Of a DNA stretch of 64,000 nucleotides, positions 31,408 through 42,205 are shown in pieces. The translations under genes were made by a program, and so were the position numbers. The stretch covers positions 19,857,158-19,921,157 of the forward strand of contig OX411546.1 in the NCBI GenBank assembly GCA_948146395.1. The letters are read 5' to 3'. Source of the DNA: Fragum whitleyi (Eukaryota > Mollusca > Bivalvia > Cardiida > Cardiidae). The notes under the pieces were generated by a model that saw only the letters and a program-made list of their open reading frames with translations, was not told the origin of the DNA and made no database searches. Within the stretch, counting starts at the first letter, position 1; every line of letters starts with the position of its first letter.

Positions 31408-32546
31408 AAAAGATGAGTAAATTGGGTATTTTAGGTGAGGATGTTAGCAATGAAATTACAGCAATAAATAGTTTACCGAGTAATAGATAAATTCCAGTTA
31501 ATTATTTAGATCTAAAGCTTATGGGTTGCCCGAAGAATTGTAAGATTGTTATCTAGATTTCGAAATGTCTTTTTGTAGAGCTTAAGTATTATGTGTGCTG
31601 TTATATTTGCATCGCTTTTGAACGCAAGCGTTCTCCGTTATAGCAAGGAAAGTAACTTAAAAGAGTCCAAAAATATCAACCTTCTTTTAAGAAATACTAA
31701 TTTTGAAAGGAAAAAGCAAGAAACGAAAAAATGTTTGTTCCAGAATAGCTTCCTTATTAAATATTAAAACTTCAAAAATAAGAACGAAAAAAGCTAAAGT
31801 GTTAATACTACATGAATAACTCATTACTCCCAACATTCAAATTTGTGCAGCTTTAGAGAGAAAAAATCTATGAATTGCATTTCACAAAGAATCTGAAAGA
31901 CATCCATTCCGTAATTGTTAAGATATTATTCACCCTTGTTACCTGTCAACGATTTAATTTTTTTGGTGGAGATTTTGAGCTTTAACTTAAATTTATTTGA
32001 TCAAACTCCTCTTTTTCCATTGGCATGTATTCAATGGTGTTTAAAGTAACAGATAAAAAATATTATTCGATTAAAGCTAGGTCAACTTATTAAAAAGATA
32101 TTATATTGTCCATTAAAATATAGTTTTATAAGAATCTGAATTATAAAAAAAATATTTACAGAAACATGTTAAAAACACGATTTTAAGATGTGGAGCTCAA
32201 GTTTATTGTCAATTTAATTGTGAATTAAGCAGCTTTTCCCGAATAACGAATCAAATTTAATTCGCAGGTTCATAATTGTAAGACTTAAAAGTGCTCTAAG
32301 TAAAAAAAGAACAATGCGTGGTATATATGACACATTTAAAAAAAAAATTAGCCTGTCACAATTATTTATTTGACTTTTATGAAACACGAACTGTTAACTT
32401 GTGAGCGACAACATGATTTAATAAAACGTTTTAGACACTTGTGTATTGTTTTATTCATGGCAGACGGTGATTCTTTACCTTTTTTTCAAATAAAGCCGTT
32501 ATATGGTATATTATTAGCCCAATGCTATTTTTCAATGGGTTCTACA
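31408..32546. other. Gene-free AT-rich stretch
   Basis: No coding exon or repeat family recognised over about 1.1 kb. Confidence 0.4.
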
Positions 32547-32989
32547 TACAGCTTGAAACATCGTGAAATTGACTGTCATTTCGATCAAAATCATTCTAAA
32601 TGATTCACTCAGCGTTCCATTCATTAATTACAAACATGCATTCAAATCGATCGAAAACGCTCCAAAATCCTTTTAATTTTTTTTCGAAATCGTTCAAGAC
32701 GATCAACGTTTTATTCAAATCAAGCAGATAATTCTACGATTTTATGGACTTGTGTTAATTCTAAACTGTATGATTGGTCTACGAAGACACACAAACAGAG
32801 AAAAACGTATATTCTCTGAAAGGGGGGATAATCAATATCGCTAATTTTGTTCAAGATGAACAAAATTAGCGAAATTGGATTACCTCCCTTGAATTTCACT
32901 TAAAAGTCGCTCCACACACTCATTCAATTTCATTCCAAAATGATTCCAAAATCAATCATCTTGTCGATTCCACGATGTTGTTAACTGTA
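32547..32989. mobile_element. Family D element at 32547
   Basis: Full length: TACAGCTTGAAACATCGTG start, CACGATGTTGTTAACTGTA end, strong central hairpin (CGCTAATTTTGTTCA and its inverse) at about 32820-32890. Confidence 0.8.
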
Positions 32990-32997
32990 AAAATTGT

Positions 32998-33150
32998 AGT
33001 TTACAACGTCGTGAAATTGGCAAGGTGAATGATTTTGGAATTATTTACGAATTATATTAAATGAGTGGGAGGAACGAGTTTTAAAGAATTCAGAATCCAA
33101 TATCGCTTATATCGTCAATTATTTTATTACCTTCATTCATTAAAGTCTAC
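32998..33150. mobile_element. Family D fragment at 32998
   Basis: One arm only: TTTACAACGTCGTGAAATTG then AATGATTTTGGAAT and a decayed centre with AATATCGCTTATATCG. It sits between two full copies. Confidence 0.65.
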
Positions 33151-33175
33151 GTACTTTTTGTAATTGTGTAACTTG

Positions 33176-33607
33176 TACAGTTAGTTACATCATGAAATTG
33201 ACATTCATTACAATCAAAACCATTCTAAATCGCTCACTCAGCGCTCCATTCACTCATTCCAAACACTCACTCAAACCATTCAAAAACGTTCGAACCCATT
33301 GAAAAATATATATTCAACAACGTCATTCAAAATGAATTTTGGATAGATAAAAATCGCGATTTCACTTACATGATTCAAATTGTTAGCGTCTCATAGCTTC
33401 TTGCAGAAATTGGAAGCTATTATATAGAACTTGTATGCATATTTTATTAAAGGGAGGTAATCAATTACGCAAATTTTGTTCATCCTGAACAAAATTTACG
33501 ATATAGGATTACCTCCCATTAAATTCACTCAAAACTCGCTCCACACACTCATACAATTTCATTCCAAAATCATTCGCCTTGTCAATTTGACGATGTTGTT
33601 AACTGTA
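33176..33607. mobile_element. Family D element at 33176
   Basis: Full length: TACAGTTAGTTACATCATG to GACGATGTTGTTAACTGTA. Central hairpin with GTTCATCCTGAAC as its tip. Confidence 0.85.
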
Positions 33608-33611
33608 GGAC

Positions 33612-33836
33612 CATTCATCCACTGCAAAACACACTCCAGTCAATAAAATCATGCACACATTTTATATATTCGTATTAAATTGCGATCTTTGTGAAAGATT
33701 TCGAAAAGTTTAAAGGATTGTGGGGCGATTTTGAATGGTTTGAGTAAGAGTTTGGAATAAATAAATTGAGCACAGACTGAGCAATAAAGAATGGTTTTGG
33801 AAGAGGTGTATTTCAATTACACGATGTTACTAACTT
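33612..33836. mobile_element. Family D fragment at 33612
   Basis: Inverted single arm ending CAATTACACGATGTTACTAA, directly after the preceding full copy; no central hairpin. Confidence 0.6.
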
Positions 33837-33841
33837 TAACT

Positions 33842-33960
33842 GTGGCCCGCAAAGAGAAAAGTGACTTCATGTGTAGTGCGTAAAAGAGTCGATCCTAGTC
33901 AGATTGCGTGGTCCGCGCAATCTGTCTAAGGTAGAAACTAGGGAACTTGGCCACCCTCCC
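33842..33960. mobile_element. Family E fragment
   Basis: Starts GGCCCGCAAAGAGAAAAGTG, carries the family word TGCGTAAAAGAGTCGATCCT and a CAGATTGCGTGGTCCGCGCA palindrome. The right end is missing; C/G-rich sequence follows. Confidence 0.55.
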
Positions 33961-34450
33961 GCGGGAGGGGGGAATTTTTAAAATGCGTCCTCCGCGTAAT
34001 ATCTGCTGGAAATAATCTCTTTTCAACTATTCTTGCCCTTATTGGCTAAGATGGTTGCATATCGAGGGGTTCAGCCAAAAACTCTACTAAGTGTCTATAT
34101 ACATTGTATACATACTTAGTCCAGTCTTGCGCTGAACTCTCGATATTAAGAAAAAAAGTCTTGCGTCATGCAAGAAAGCCCGATTGGAATCTTCGAAGGC
34201 TACATGTATTCAGAAACGCTGATTGCGTACACAGCGTGACGTCAAAACGGGGAGGATTACACGCATATGGTTTAAACTAATAATGAAAAATAGCTAAGAA
34301 TGAATAGAATTTATTTTCCACGATAAATGCCGGGGCGGAGCTTAAGTAATGGATCGTTGCACTTAAGGTTAAGGTAAATCAGCTTTTGTTGACAACTACT
34401 TACTTCTATAAATAGTCGACATAAATAACTTAATGCATTAAAACATAGGC

Positions 34451-34510
34451 TGGGTACCAAAATCTCGTTACTTCAGCTTCCAAGCTGAAGTAACGAGGCT
34501 TTGGTACCCA
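34451..34510. repeat. Hairpin element, family J copy 2
   Basis: TGGGTACCAAAATCTCGTTA through CAGCTT pairs with AAGCTGAAGTAACGAGGCTT through TGGTACCCA; loop of 2 nt, arms 29 nt with very few mismatches. Confidence 0.85.
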
Positions 34511-34826
34511 ACGATGAAAGGTGTTCACGTCTTCCAAGCATGTGAATCCTTTTGGTTTTTCATACAGTTATTTGCATGCATTAACGATAATTACGGACTC
34601 GATTTAGAAATAACCCAAAATATTGAAAAGTAAACTCGCCAAATTACGTCACGGCTAAGCCACGCCCTGCCAGTTCATTAATAACGCAGAATAACAGCGG
34701 AAGATTTCAAATACACAAAAGTAGTTTCTCTCGGAACGATCAAGCAGGCCACTCTCTGTAGGCTGATGAAGGCCCTATCTATCAGCTGTTTGGAGAGAGT
34801 GCTTCGTTTAAGCTGCTACATGTATG

Positions 34827-35250
34827 TACAGCTAGGAACTTCGTGAAATTAACAATGTGAATGTTCTTAGGATTGCTTTGGATTGGAATTGAATGAGTGC
34901 GATGAGAAAGGTTTGAGTGAAATTCGAGGAAGATAATCCAATATCGTTGATTTCGTTTAACTTGGACGAAATGAGCGATATTTTTTTACCTCCCTTAAAA
35001 ATATGTAGGTAATTTCTATTTGTTTATCTTCACGGACCAATCCGTTGCTTTTAAATCCACATCACATAATAAAAAACGAAAATTTTTAATCTACATTAAT
35101 AAAATGCTGATCGTTCACACTATTTCGAAACTTTTTTACCAATTTCGGAGCGTTTTTGATCAATTACGGTGAGTGGTTTGAATGCATTGAATGGATTGAG
35201 TGGAGCGGCGATCGAGTGATTCAAAATGGTTTTGGTCGAGGTGAAAGCCC
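34827..35250. mobile_element. Family D element at 34827, variant centre
   Basis: TACAGCTAGGAACTTCGTG start. The central hairpin uses ATTTCGTTTAACTTGGACGA, a variant tip that still pairs. The right end is unclear. Confidence 0.7.
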
Positions 35251-35383
35251 GTATCATCCAGCAGGCGGTGTGCGTCTTTAATGATGACTTTGAAACCTCT
35301 TTGAGAACACTTTGATTTCCTCAAGCTTCTCCCATGTACACAGGAACGAACAATCGGAACACCACTCGGCCAATCTTACGATC

Positions 35384-35800
35384 AACCTCGGATGTACATA
35401 GACGGACTATTTTTAAAAAGTACGGGAAAGCCTTGGAAAAACTCGATGACGTCACTTAAAAGGGCGTTGGCCCTCGAAACTGTGAGTGAAAACATTCGAC
35501 GTCGCCAACGCTACTCGTTTAAGTCACTGACGTGAAACCATCGTATCCTAATATAAACATCTTAAGATTCTTAAATAACGACTGAAAATCTTAATTTTTG
35601 AGAATGATTCGTCATTCTCAAAAATTAAGAATTTTCAGCTGTTATTTACTGTAAACGATATAAATCTACAGTGCTAGATTTTCTTGCACTGTTTCCGCCT
35701 GACAAAATGCACGATTTTGTTACATACCCATCCGCCTTACATACATCCCAGGTCTGTTGCAGGTTACGGAAATAGCCGAGTGATATTCCGAATGAGAAAC
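35384..35800. repeat. Family F repeat, copy 1 (~415 bp)
   Basis: Begins AACCTCGGATGTACATAGAC and ends near CCGAGTGATATTCCGAATG. It contains a strong hairpin, CTTAATTTTTGAGAATGA with its inverse (about 35590-35640), and an inverted ACGTCACTT/AAGTCACTGACGT pair. Copy 2 at 38682 is highly similar at offset about 3298. Confidence 0.85.
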
Positions 35801-35889
35801 GAACTTCCAAATCGAAGTATGTTTCTTGCTGAAAATGGTAATATTTCCTGAGCTACCTGAACTGCAGGGGTGTGGAAATACGCATTTTC

Positions 35890-36228
35890 TTCACTTGTCC
35901 CTGGACAAGTAAAATATCATTTTCGACTTGTCCAGGATCAAAAGAGTATAAAAAGACACATCTCAAGAAAACATATATAATGAAGCCATTCGATGGCCCA
36001 GCGCGAAACGGTTGTAACTCCCTTTAAAGATATACGGAGTTACAACTGTTTCGCACTGAACCATCGCATTGCTGAAGCCTAGTATTTTTCGTCACATTAT
36101 AGCATTTACCTTTTGATTCAAACATATGGCTAATTATCTCTTAGATATATTTAGTACCATTCCTAGAACCACCCTGGTATCTACTTGTCCGCGGACAAGT
36201 GGACGCGAAAGATTTACTCGTCCGCAAG
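35890..36228. mobile_element. Foldback element with ACTTGTCC ends
   Basis: Both ends carry the palindrome ACTTGTCC.GGACAAGT (about 35897 and 36183). The middle has GCGAAACGGTTGTAACTCC paired with GGAGTTACAACTGTTTCGC (about 36003-36056). No ORF. Confidence 0.65.
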
Positions 36229-36229
36229 T

Positions 36230-36597
36230 ACAATTAGGAACATTGTGAAATTGACAAGAAGGGAGGTATTACCATGTCCCTCAGTTCGTCCAAATCGGAC
36301 GAAATAGGCGATATCTTATTGGCCCACTTTTTGAAAATCTACATGGACCAATCAGACACTTAAAAAATCCACACCAGCCAATAACATCGTTGAATAATTT
36401 GATCCAATTGAATTAAATCTTGATCGTCTTGAAAGATTATGAAATGTTTTCTAAGGGTTTCGGAGCGTTTTTAACCGATATGAGTGAGTGATTGGAATGA
36501 ATGAATGGAACGCTGAGCGAACGATTTAGAATGATTTTGACCTGAATGACTGTTAATTCCACATTTTATAAACTTTGTTACAAAGTTCCTAGCTGTA
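36230..36597. mobile_element. Family D element at 36230, abutting a stop codon
   Basis: TACAATTAGGAACATTGTG start, TTCCTAGCTGTA end. The right end lies immediately beside the TGA of the minus-strand gene (36598-36600). Variant centre with TCGTCCAAATCGGACGA. Confidence 0.8.
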
Positions 36598-37617
36598 TCA
36601 CCAGAGAGCCTGTGAACGGGACATGTGAGCAGATTTCGCCCTGAATAAAACCTTTTCCTCCGTGTTTATATCCATTGTGTCCTTCTTGAATTCATCCACG
36701 TTCTTCAGAAAATCACTTATTCGCTGTTTCAGATGATTTGTATCTTTACACGAGTCTAACAGTCGTTTGCGCCTTTCTTCATATTTGTTTACACAGCCAT
36801 ATTTGGCATTTTGTTCAAGTCTGCTGATTTCTTCCAACTCTCGGCGAGATCGGGTAAAGTCTTTTTTCACGTGTATACCGTATTCAGAGCTTGCTCTCTT
36901 CTTCACCGAAGCGTTGTCTTGTCCATTATTAGAATTGTCCGTTCGTCTCGGAAAATGTTTCAAAGAACTTGGTCTACTTTGTCTCTTTCGGATTGGACTG
37001 TGTCCAGGTAATTTTGGACTAGAAGATTTTTGTTCTTTTTCTGCACGTAAGTCCTCTTGCTTTTCTTGGTTAATTGATTTCTGCTTAAGTCCACAACCTT
37101 TGAGCTTTTGAAGCGAAAGCAAGAACATTGTTAAATTACCAATTCGAGATTTGGGTTTAGAATCAATTTCAGCGTTTGCAGAATTATCTGCTTGGACGTC
37201 ATCACCTTTACCTTTATCATCTTTATTCACACGACCGCTTGCTTGAATATCATCGACGCTTATTTGTTTTGATGATGACCGTCTTTTCAGTTCCGCGGTT
37301 TTTACGACCCTGTTTGACGATTCGTTAGGGTCCCGATTTTTCAAGGCATTTTTGAGCCAAAGCATTGAGTCAGCACTTTGTTTTGCCCTTTTAAAGTTCT
37401 CTTCTGTTTCTTGTGTTTTCTTAAACTGTTCTCGTTTAAGTCGATATTCTTGGTCTTCAAGTTCAAGATCAAGATCTTCATTATCTATATAGATGTCGCT
37501 GTAATCAAACCGGATGTGACGATTTCCTGGTTCTTCCGACAAAAGCCTTCTCATATTAACAGGCTGTTTTCTGCCACCCACGACCTTCGTCATCTTCTTT
37601 TAAATGGATTAAGGGCC
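36598..37617 (-). CDS. Basic coiled-coil protein of unknown function, 331 aa (terminal exon)
   Basis: Coding 37593-36598, starting MTKVVGGRKQPVNMRRLLSE and ending SRSQALW-stop. An in-frame TAA lies 9 nt before the ATG, and A at -3 supports the start. On the minus strand the exon is preceded by CTATTTTTTTCTAG at 37631-37618, a good acceptor, so a 5' untranslated exon probably lies beyond it. Seen in the protein: charged coiled-coil-prone segments at about 41-87 and 240-315, basic Ser/Arg stretches (LKRRSSSKQ; RKRQSRPSSLKHFPRR), no signal peptide and no hydrophobic span beyond MFLLSLQ. No family is recognised. Composition suggests a cytoplasmic, nuclear or cytoskeletal protein. The minus-strand 3' flank is a mobile element, so no native 3' UTR is visible. 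Confidence 0.65.
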
Positions 37618-37693
37618 CTAGAAAAAAATAGAGCATGGATAAATTAACGTCTAAACGAATATCATGAATCATTAATTAATACTCCGAGCTACA

Positions 37694-38133
37694 TACAGTT
37701 AGTTACATCGTGAAAATGACATACATCTCAATCAAAACCATTCTAAAACGCTCACTCGGTGCTCTATTCTTTAATTCCATACACACACTCATATCATCTA
37801 TAAACGCTCCTAAATCACTTAAATAAACACCTAAATTCAAAATAAATAAAGCTATGGAAAAAAATCGCGATTTTACTGACATAGCTGACATTTCAAGCGT
37901 CTGATTGGGCCTTAAAGAGAAAGTAAACTATTTATAGAACCTTTATGAATAATTCATTTCATTTCATGTATAATGAAAATCGCTAATTTTGTTTTATCTT
38001 GGACAAAATTAGCGATGTTGGATTACCTCACTTTAATTTCACTACAAATTTGCTCCACACGATCATTCAATTTCATTCCAAAATTATTCCAAAATCATTC
38101 ATCATGTCAATTTCAAGATGTTGTTAAAAGTAT
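37694..38133. mobile_element. Family D element at 37694
   Basis: TACAGTTAGTTACATCGTG start; end CAATTTCAAGATGTTGTTAA. The central hairpin (about 37978-38030) pairs CGCTAATTTTGTTTTATCTT with GGACAAAATTAGCG; one GGGAGG box is degraded. Confidence 0.8.
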
Positions 38134-38297
38134 CTTTTCTTTCTCGGTTATTTATATCATATTGTAATTGTTAAAGTAATAAGTAGGTGAACTTTGAAAA
38201 TTATATTCAAAAAAAAAATCTACAAGTCCTCCAAATGTATATACATGTACGATTTATACGAATACCATATAGCTATAGACGTCTTTTTTTTATTCAA

Positions 38298-38645
38298 CAA
38301 TTAGTAACATTGTGAAAATGCCATGTATGTCGATTAAAACCATTATACACCGCTCGCTCAGCCCTGTATTCATTCATTCCAAACACTCACTAAAATCATT
38401 CAAAAAACGCTTCGATGCAAAAAAAAAGAAGAACAAAATCTAAATCGTTCAAAACGCTCGAAATTTCCTTCAAATCGATATGATCTTTCCACATTTTTGG
38501 CTGGTGTGGGTTTTAAAGTATCATATTTGTCCCTGAAGACACCAAAACATAAAGGTACGCATGTCTATATAAAGGGAGGTAAAGATGTCGTATTTTCGCC
38601 AAATTAGACGAAATTGGCGATATTGCTTTACCTCCCACTTTTACA
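38298..38645. mobile_element. Family D element at 38298, variant centre
   Basis: Left end ACAATTAGTAACATTGTG. Central hairpin GGGAGGTAAAGATGTCGTAT ... GATATTGCTTTACCTCCC, with TTTCGCC and GGCGATA as changed but still paired bases. The right arm is cut short. Confidence 0.7.
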
Positions 38646-38681
38646 GCTGTGTGGATTGGGTAGACTGAGGCTATCATTCGG

Positions 38682-39100
38682 AACCTCGGATGTACATAGA
38701 CGGACTATTTTTAAAAATTACGGGAAAACCTTGGAAAAACTCGATGACGTCAGTTAAAATGGCGTTAGCCCTCGAAACTGTGAGTGAAAACATTCGACGT
38801 CGCCAATGCTACTCGTTTAAGTAACTGACGTGAAACCATCGTATCCGAATATAAATAACCTTAGATTCTTAAATAACGGCTGAAAAAAATCTTATTTTTT
38901 GAGAATGATTCGTCATTCTCAAAAATTAAGATTTTTCAGCCGCTATTTTCTGTAATAGATATAAATCTACAGTGCTATATTTTCTTACACTGTTTCCGCC
39001 TAACAAAGTGCACAATTTTGTTACATACCCATCCGCCTTACATACATCCGAGGTATGTTGCAGTTTACGGAAATGGCCGAGTGATGTTCCGAGTGCTGAG
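38682..39100. repeat. Family F repeat, copy 2
   Basis: Same order of landmarks as 35384-35800, including the ATTCTCAAAAATTAAG hairpin arm and CATCCGCCTTACATACATCC. Continues into a tRNA-like SINE head. Confidence 0.85.
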
Positions 39101-39109
39101 GCTATGTCT

Positions 39110-39217
39110 GTTAAGAGACCTGCCCAAATAAATAACACGCCTTCGGTGGGGATCGAACCCGCAACCACCAGGTTACGAGTCGAACGCGCCAACCACTCGG
39201 CCAACGAGCCAGACATT
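39110..39217 (-). mobile_element. tRNA-derived SINE head (minus strand)
   Basis: On the minus strand, GGCTCGTTGGCCGAGTGG holds an A-box-like sequence and GCGGGTTCGATCCCCACC a B box. The acceptor ends do not pair, so it is a SINE head or tRNA pseudogene, not a tRNA. Confidence 0.65.
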
Positions 39218-41218
39218 TGAATAAGCAGTCCGGGATCTAGGGCCCGTTTTCCTAAACATCATATGATGATTTTTTGCGTAAGTCAAAAATTGAAAATGTT
39301 TATACAGTAGTAACTAATAGTCCGGCAGAAATATGGCATATTTTAGCTGAACCTGGTAGTAGGGTTCAAAGTTTTTTTCTTGACTGATTCTTGTAGCGAA
39401 TGCCTTCCCCAAGCAGAATCCGGTTGATGACATCTTGTCATCATTGAGCATTTTGAAAAAATCGAGATGGCAGCCAGGACTAAAAATATTTTTAATCAAG
39501 CCAACGGCTCCGTAGATCACTCTCTTTGAAAAATAAAAACCGGTTTGAGTGGTCATTTTATTGTTAAGATATTGACCTGAAGCCATGTAACAAATAAAAG
39601 CATAACATGACATTAGTTATGAGTATGGTAATCAAGATGGCAGCCAAATTGAATAATAAAAATGTCTTTGTAAGTAAATCTCGATTTATGCGAGATTTAA
39701 AAATCTTAGAAATATGTTTTAGAGTTTTCTAAATAAACTTTTGTAAGCTTGTTTATGACCTCAAAATATCTGAATTGTTACACCTCTCATCTAGTGTAAA
39801 GAAAACCCTCAATTTGAAGATGGCAACCAGGAAACACAAGATTTATATATCAATGCTTGAAACGTTTGCAACGTTTTTAACAGAAAACTATTTTTAAGTA
39901 GCTAAGGTCTAGCCTATCAAGAATCTGGATGATGGTGCATTTTAATCATGGAATAGTTTTAAAAAAGTCGAGGTGGCAGCCAAGACCACTAAAACTATAC
40001 ATGTACTTGCTAATAAACATTTCATTTAAATTTTGTATCAAATTTTACTGATAAGATGCCAATTTGAAGTTTCCTGGTGTAATGAATACCTTGAATGGCA
40101 ATTAGAATAAGTATAGAGTTGTCGAGGTGGCTGCCAAATGGAGAAACTGCTTGATTACTAGTGTAAATAAAGGTGTATATGTATTTGTAAACATTTAAGT
40201 AACAACTTAAAAAAAAATTCAGATAAGTTAATCGGTTTATGATGGTATTGATCTGCTGCCTGAGAAAGTTAGAGAAATAATGGCCTTACAGTGAAATTCA
40301 GTTTGGCAGTCGAGATGGCAGTCTGTTTAGAGAGTTTATGAATGATAACTACGTGTACCTTTATGACAAGCATGAGAATATGATGATCTCTTTTTCCTAT
40401 AGCAAAAATTTATCTGCTAAAAAAAACGATTTTGCTGAATATGTTCAGGTGTAATGCATTAAAACATCTTATTTTGAAGATGGCAGCCTCGCTGTTTTTC
40501 CTTCCAGTTATTATCAAATTTATTTTAACTTTTGCGACAAAGTAAGGAACTTGTGGACAAAAACATGTTTGTATAATTATAGTTAATATATGGTCTCGAC
40601 ATGACCACTAAGTTTTAATAGGACACATTAGCTTGCTCATTAAATTTGTCGTTTTAAAAAAATAATTGCGTCAATAAAAGTACGTTTTTTAAGAGAATGA
40701 AAATGTAACATTGTAGATAGCATTTTTTAAGCATAGAGCATAAAAAGCGATCTCAACCTAAGTACGGCGGGGGATTAGCTGGACTCGTATTCAATTTTAT
40801 TTTTCATGCCATGCAAAGTAATGTAAGTAACTAATAATTTCTAGACTTCTATGTGATTTGAACCGAAAGCGACATGTTTAGGTCCATCAGAGTCGTAAAT
40901 GGTAAGATGAAGATATAAAAGATGATGAGCGCTAGCATATGCTCGAATCAACAGTACGGACGACGACAACTGTTCCAAAGTGGTTTCCAATGTATTGTAC
41001 TGAGTAAGTGGTAATGTTTACCCATATTGAATGGTTGCAAAGCTTTATTGCAAATATAAGACTTATGATTTCTAAATTTTTCTTAAAAGTTAGGTGCAGA
41101 AACCTACAACCTCGTCTGAGGTTACAGCTTACATGTATTATAGTGTAGTGAATGGTCTATTATTGATCCTTACAAATTGATATTCAAGTCTGAGGTTACT
41201 ATACATTAAAATAAATAT

Positions 41219-41464
41219 GACCCGTCACGCGAAAAGGGACCATCTAGGTATTGCGTGAAGTGTCAATCCTTGTCAAACTGCGCGGATTGCTATGGCTGAC
41301 TAGGATCAAAACTGTACGCTCTGTGCTATTTTTCTGAATCTAGAATGATCAATCTACCTTTCTGTAAAAAAAAAATAATTTTTGAATTGTGACCTCTGGT
41401 TGATCTATGCTGGACCTAATCTCTTTACTGAGTTCCCAGATGGTCCCTTTTCGCGTGACGGGTC
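41219..41464. mobile_element. Family E element, copy 2 (best preserved)
   Basis: 246 bp with a near-perfect ~28-bp terminal inverted repeat: GACCCGTCACGCGAAAAGGG / CCCTTTTCGCGTGACGGGTC. The interior shares TGATCAATCTACCTTTCTG-like words with 22758-22987. It is nested in the 4.28-kb element. Confidence 0.85.
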
Positions 41465-41807
41465 ACAAATTTACAGTTTAATATATATCGTGTGGTGCAT
41501 TTTCATTGTGTGTGAGTATATAATTGAGTATTAATTTACTATGACAATATAGACAAAAATGGTCACTCTCTAAAAATATGTTAGTTCTGTGTCTACCGAC
41601 GAAGTTTTGTTGTAGGTGTAATTTTGTTTACTGCTTGATTCAGTGCTTTTTAATTGGAAATTTAAAACATAAATTTGAATTATTGACATTGTTACTTTTT
41701 CCATTTGCTTAATTTGCTTACGATTGTGTTAGCCAGCTCCTTTGATAATTAATCCTAGTTGATAATTTTAACATGAACAAAAAGATGAAAACAATAACAA
41801 CCGTACA

Positions 41808-42205
41808 GGAAAGCTACAATACTGCTACAAAATTGTCGTATATATCAAATGCTAACAAATTGAAGATAAGGTCTGGCAAAAGGGTGCTTTTGAACAAACA
41901 CTTTAGACAACATTTCGATGCACTGAATCACCAAATTTTGGTGATGATTTGAATAAATCATATTTCAATTTTGAGGATGTTAGGTTCGTCCATAAATCAT
42001 CATTTTTGTCACTTTGTGTGTCAATATGAAACAATTATAGACGTACAGCAAAACCACAATACTGTTGCCGAATCGTCATATTTCAAATGTCATCAAAATG
42101 AAGAAAAGAACAGACAAGAGGGTATTTTTTTTAACAAACACTATTGAAAAACATTTGCTGCTAATATCTGCACTGAATCACCAACGGTTGGTGATGATTT
42201 GAATT
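41808..42205 (+). repeat. Decayed ~245-bp duplication inside the large element
   Basis: Two units (about 41808-41953 and 42050-42205) share CACTGAATCACCAA.TTGGTGATGATTTGAAT-type hairpins and GACAA(A)AGGGT words. The hairpin CACCAA...TTGGTG is kept in both although the loop bases differ. Confidence 0.75.

Noticed and set aside
39314..39613. Similar small ORFs at 39314-39613 (-) and 43172-43405 (+) sharing HLDF-KMLNDDKMSST
   Set aside because: They are the two inverted ends of the 4.28-kb element; the likeness comes from the DNA inverted repeat, with no other coding sign.
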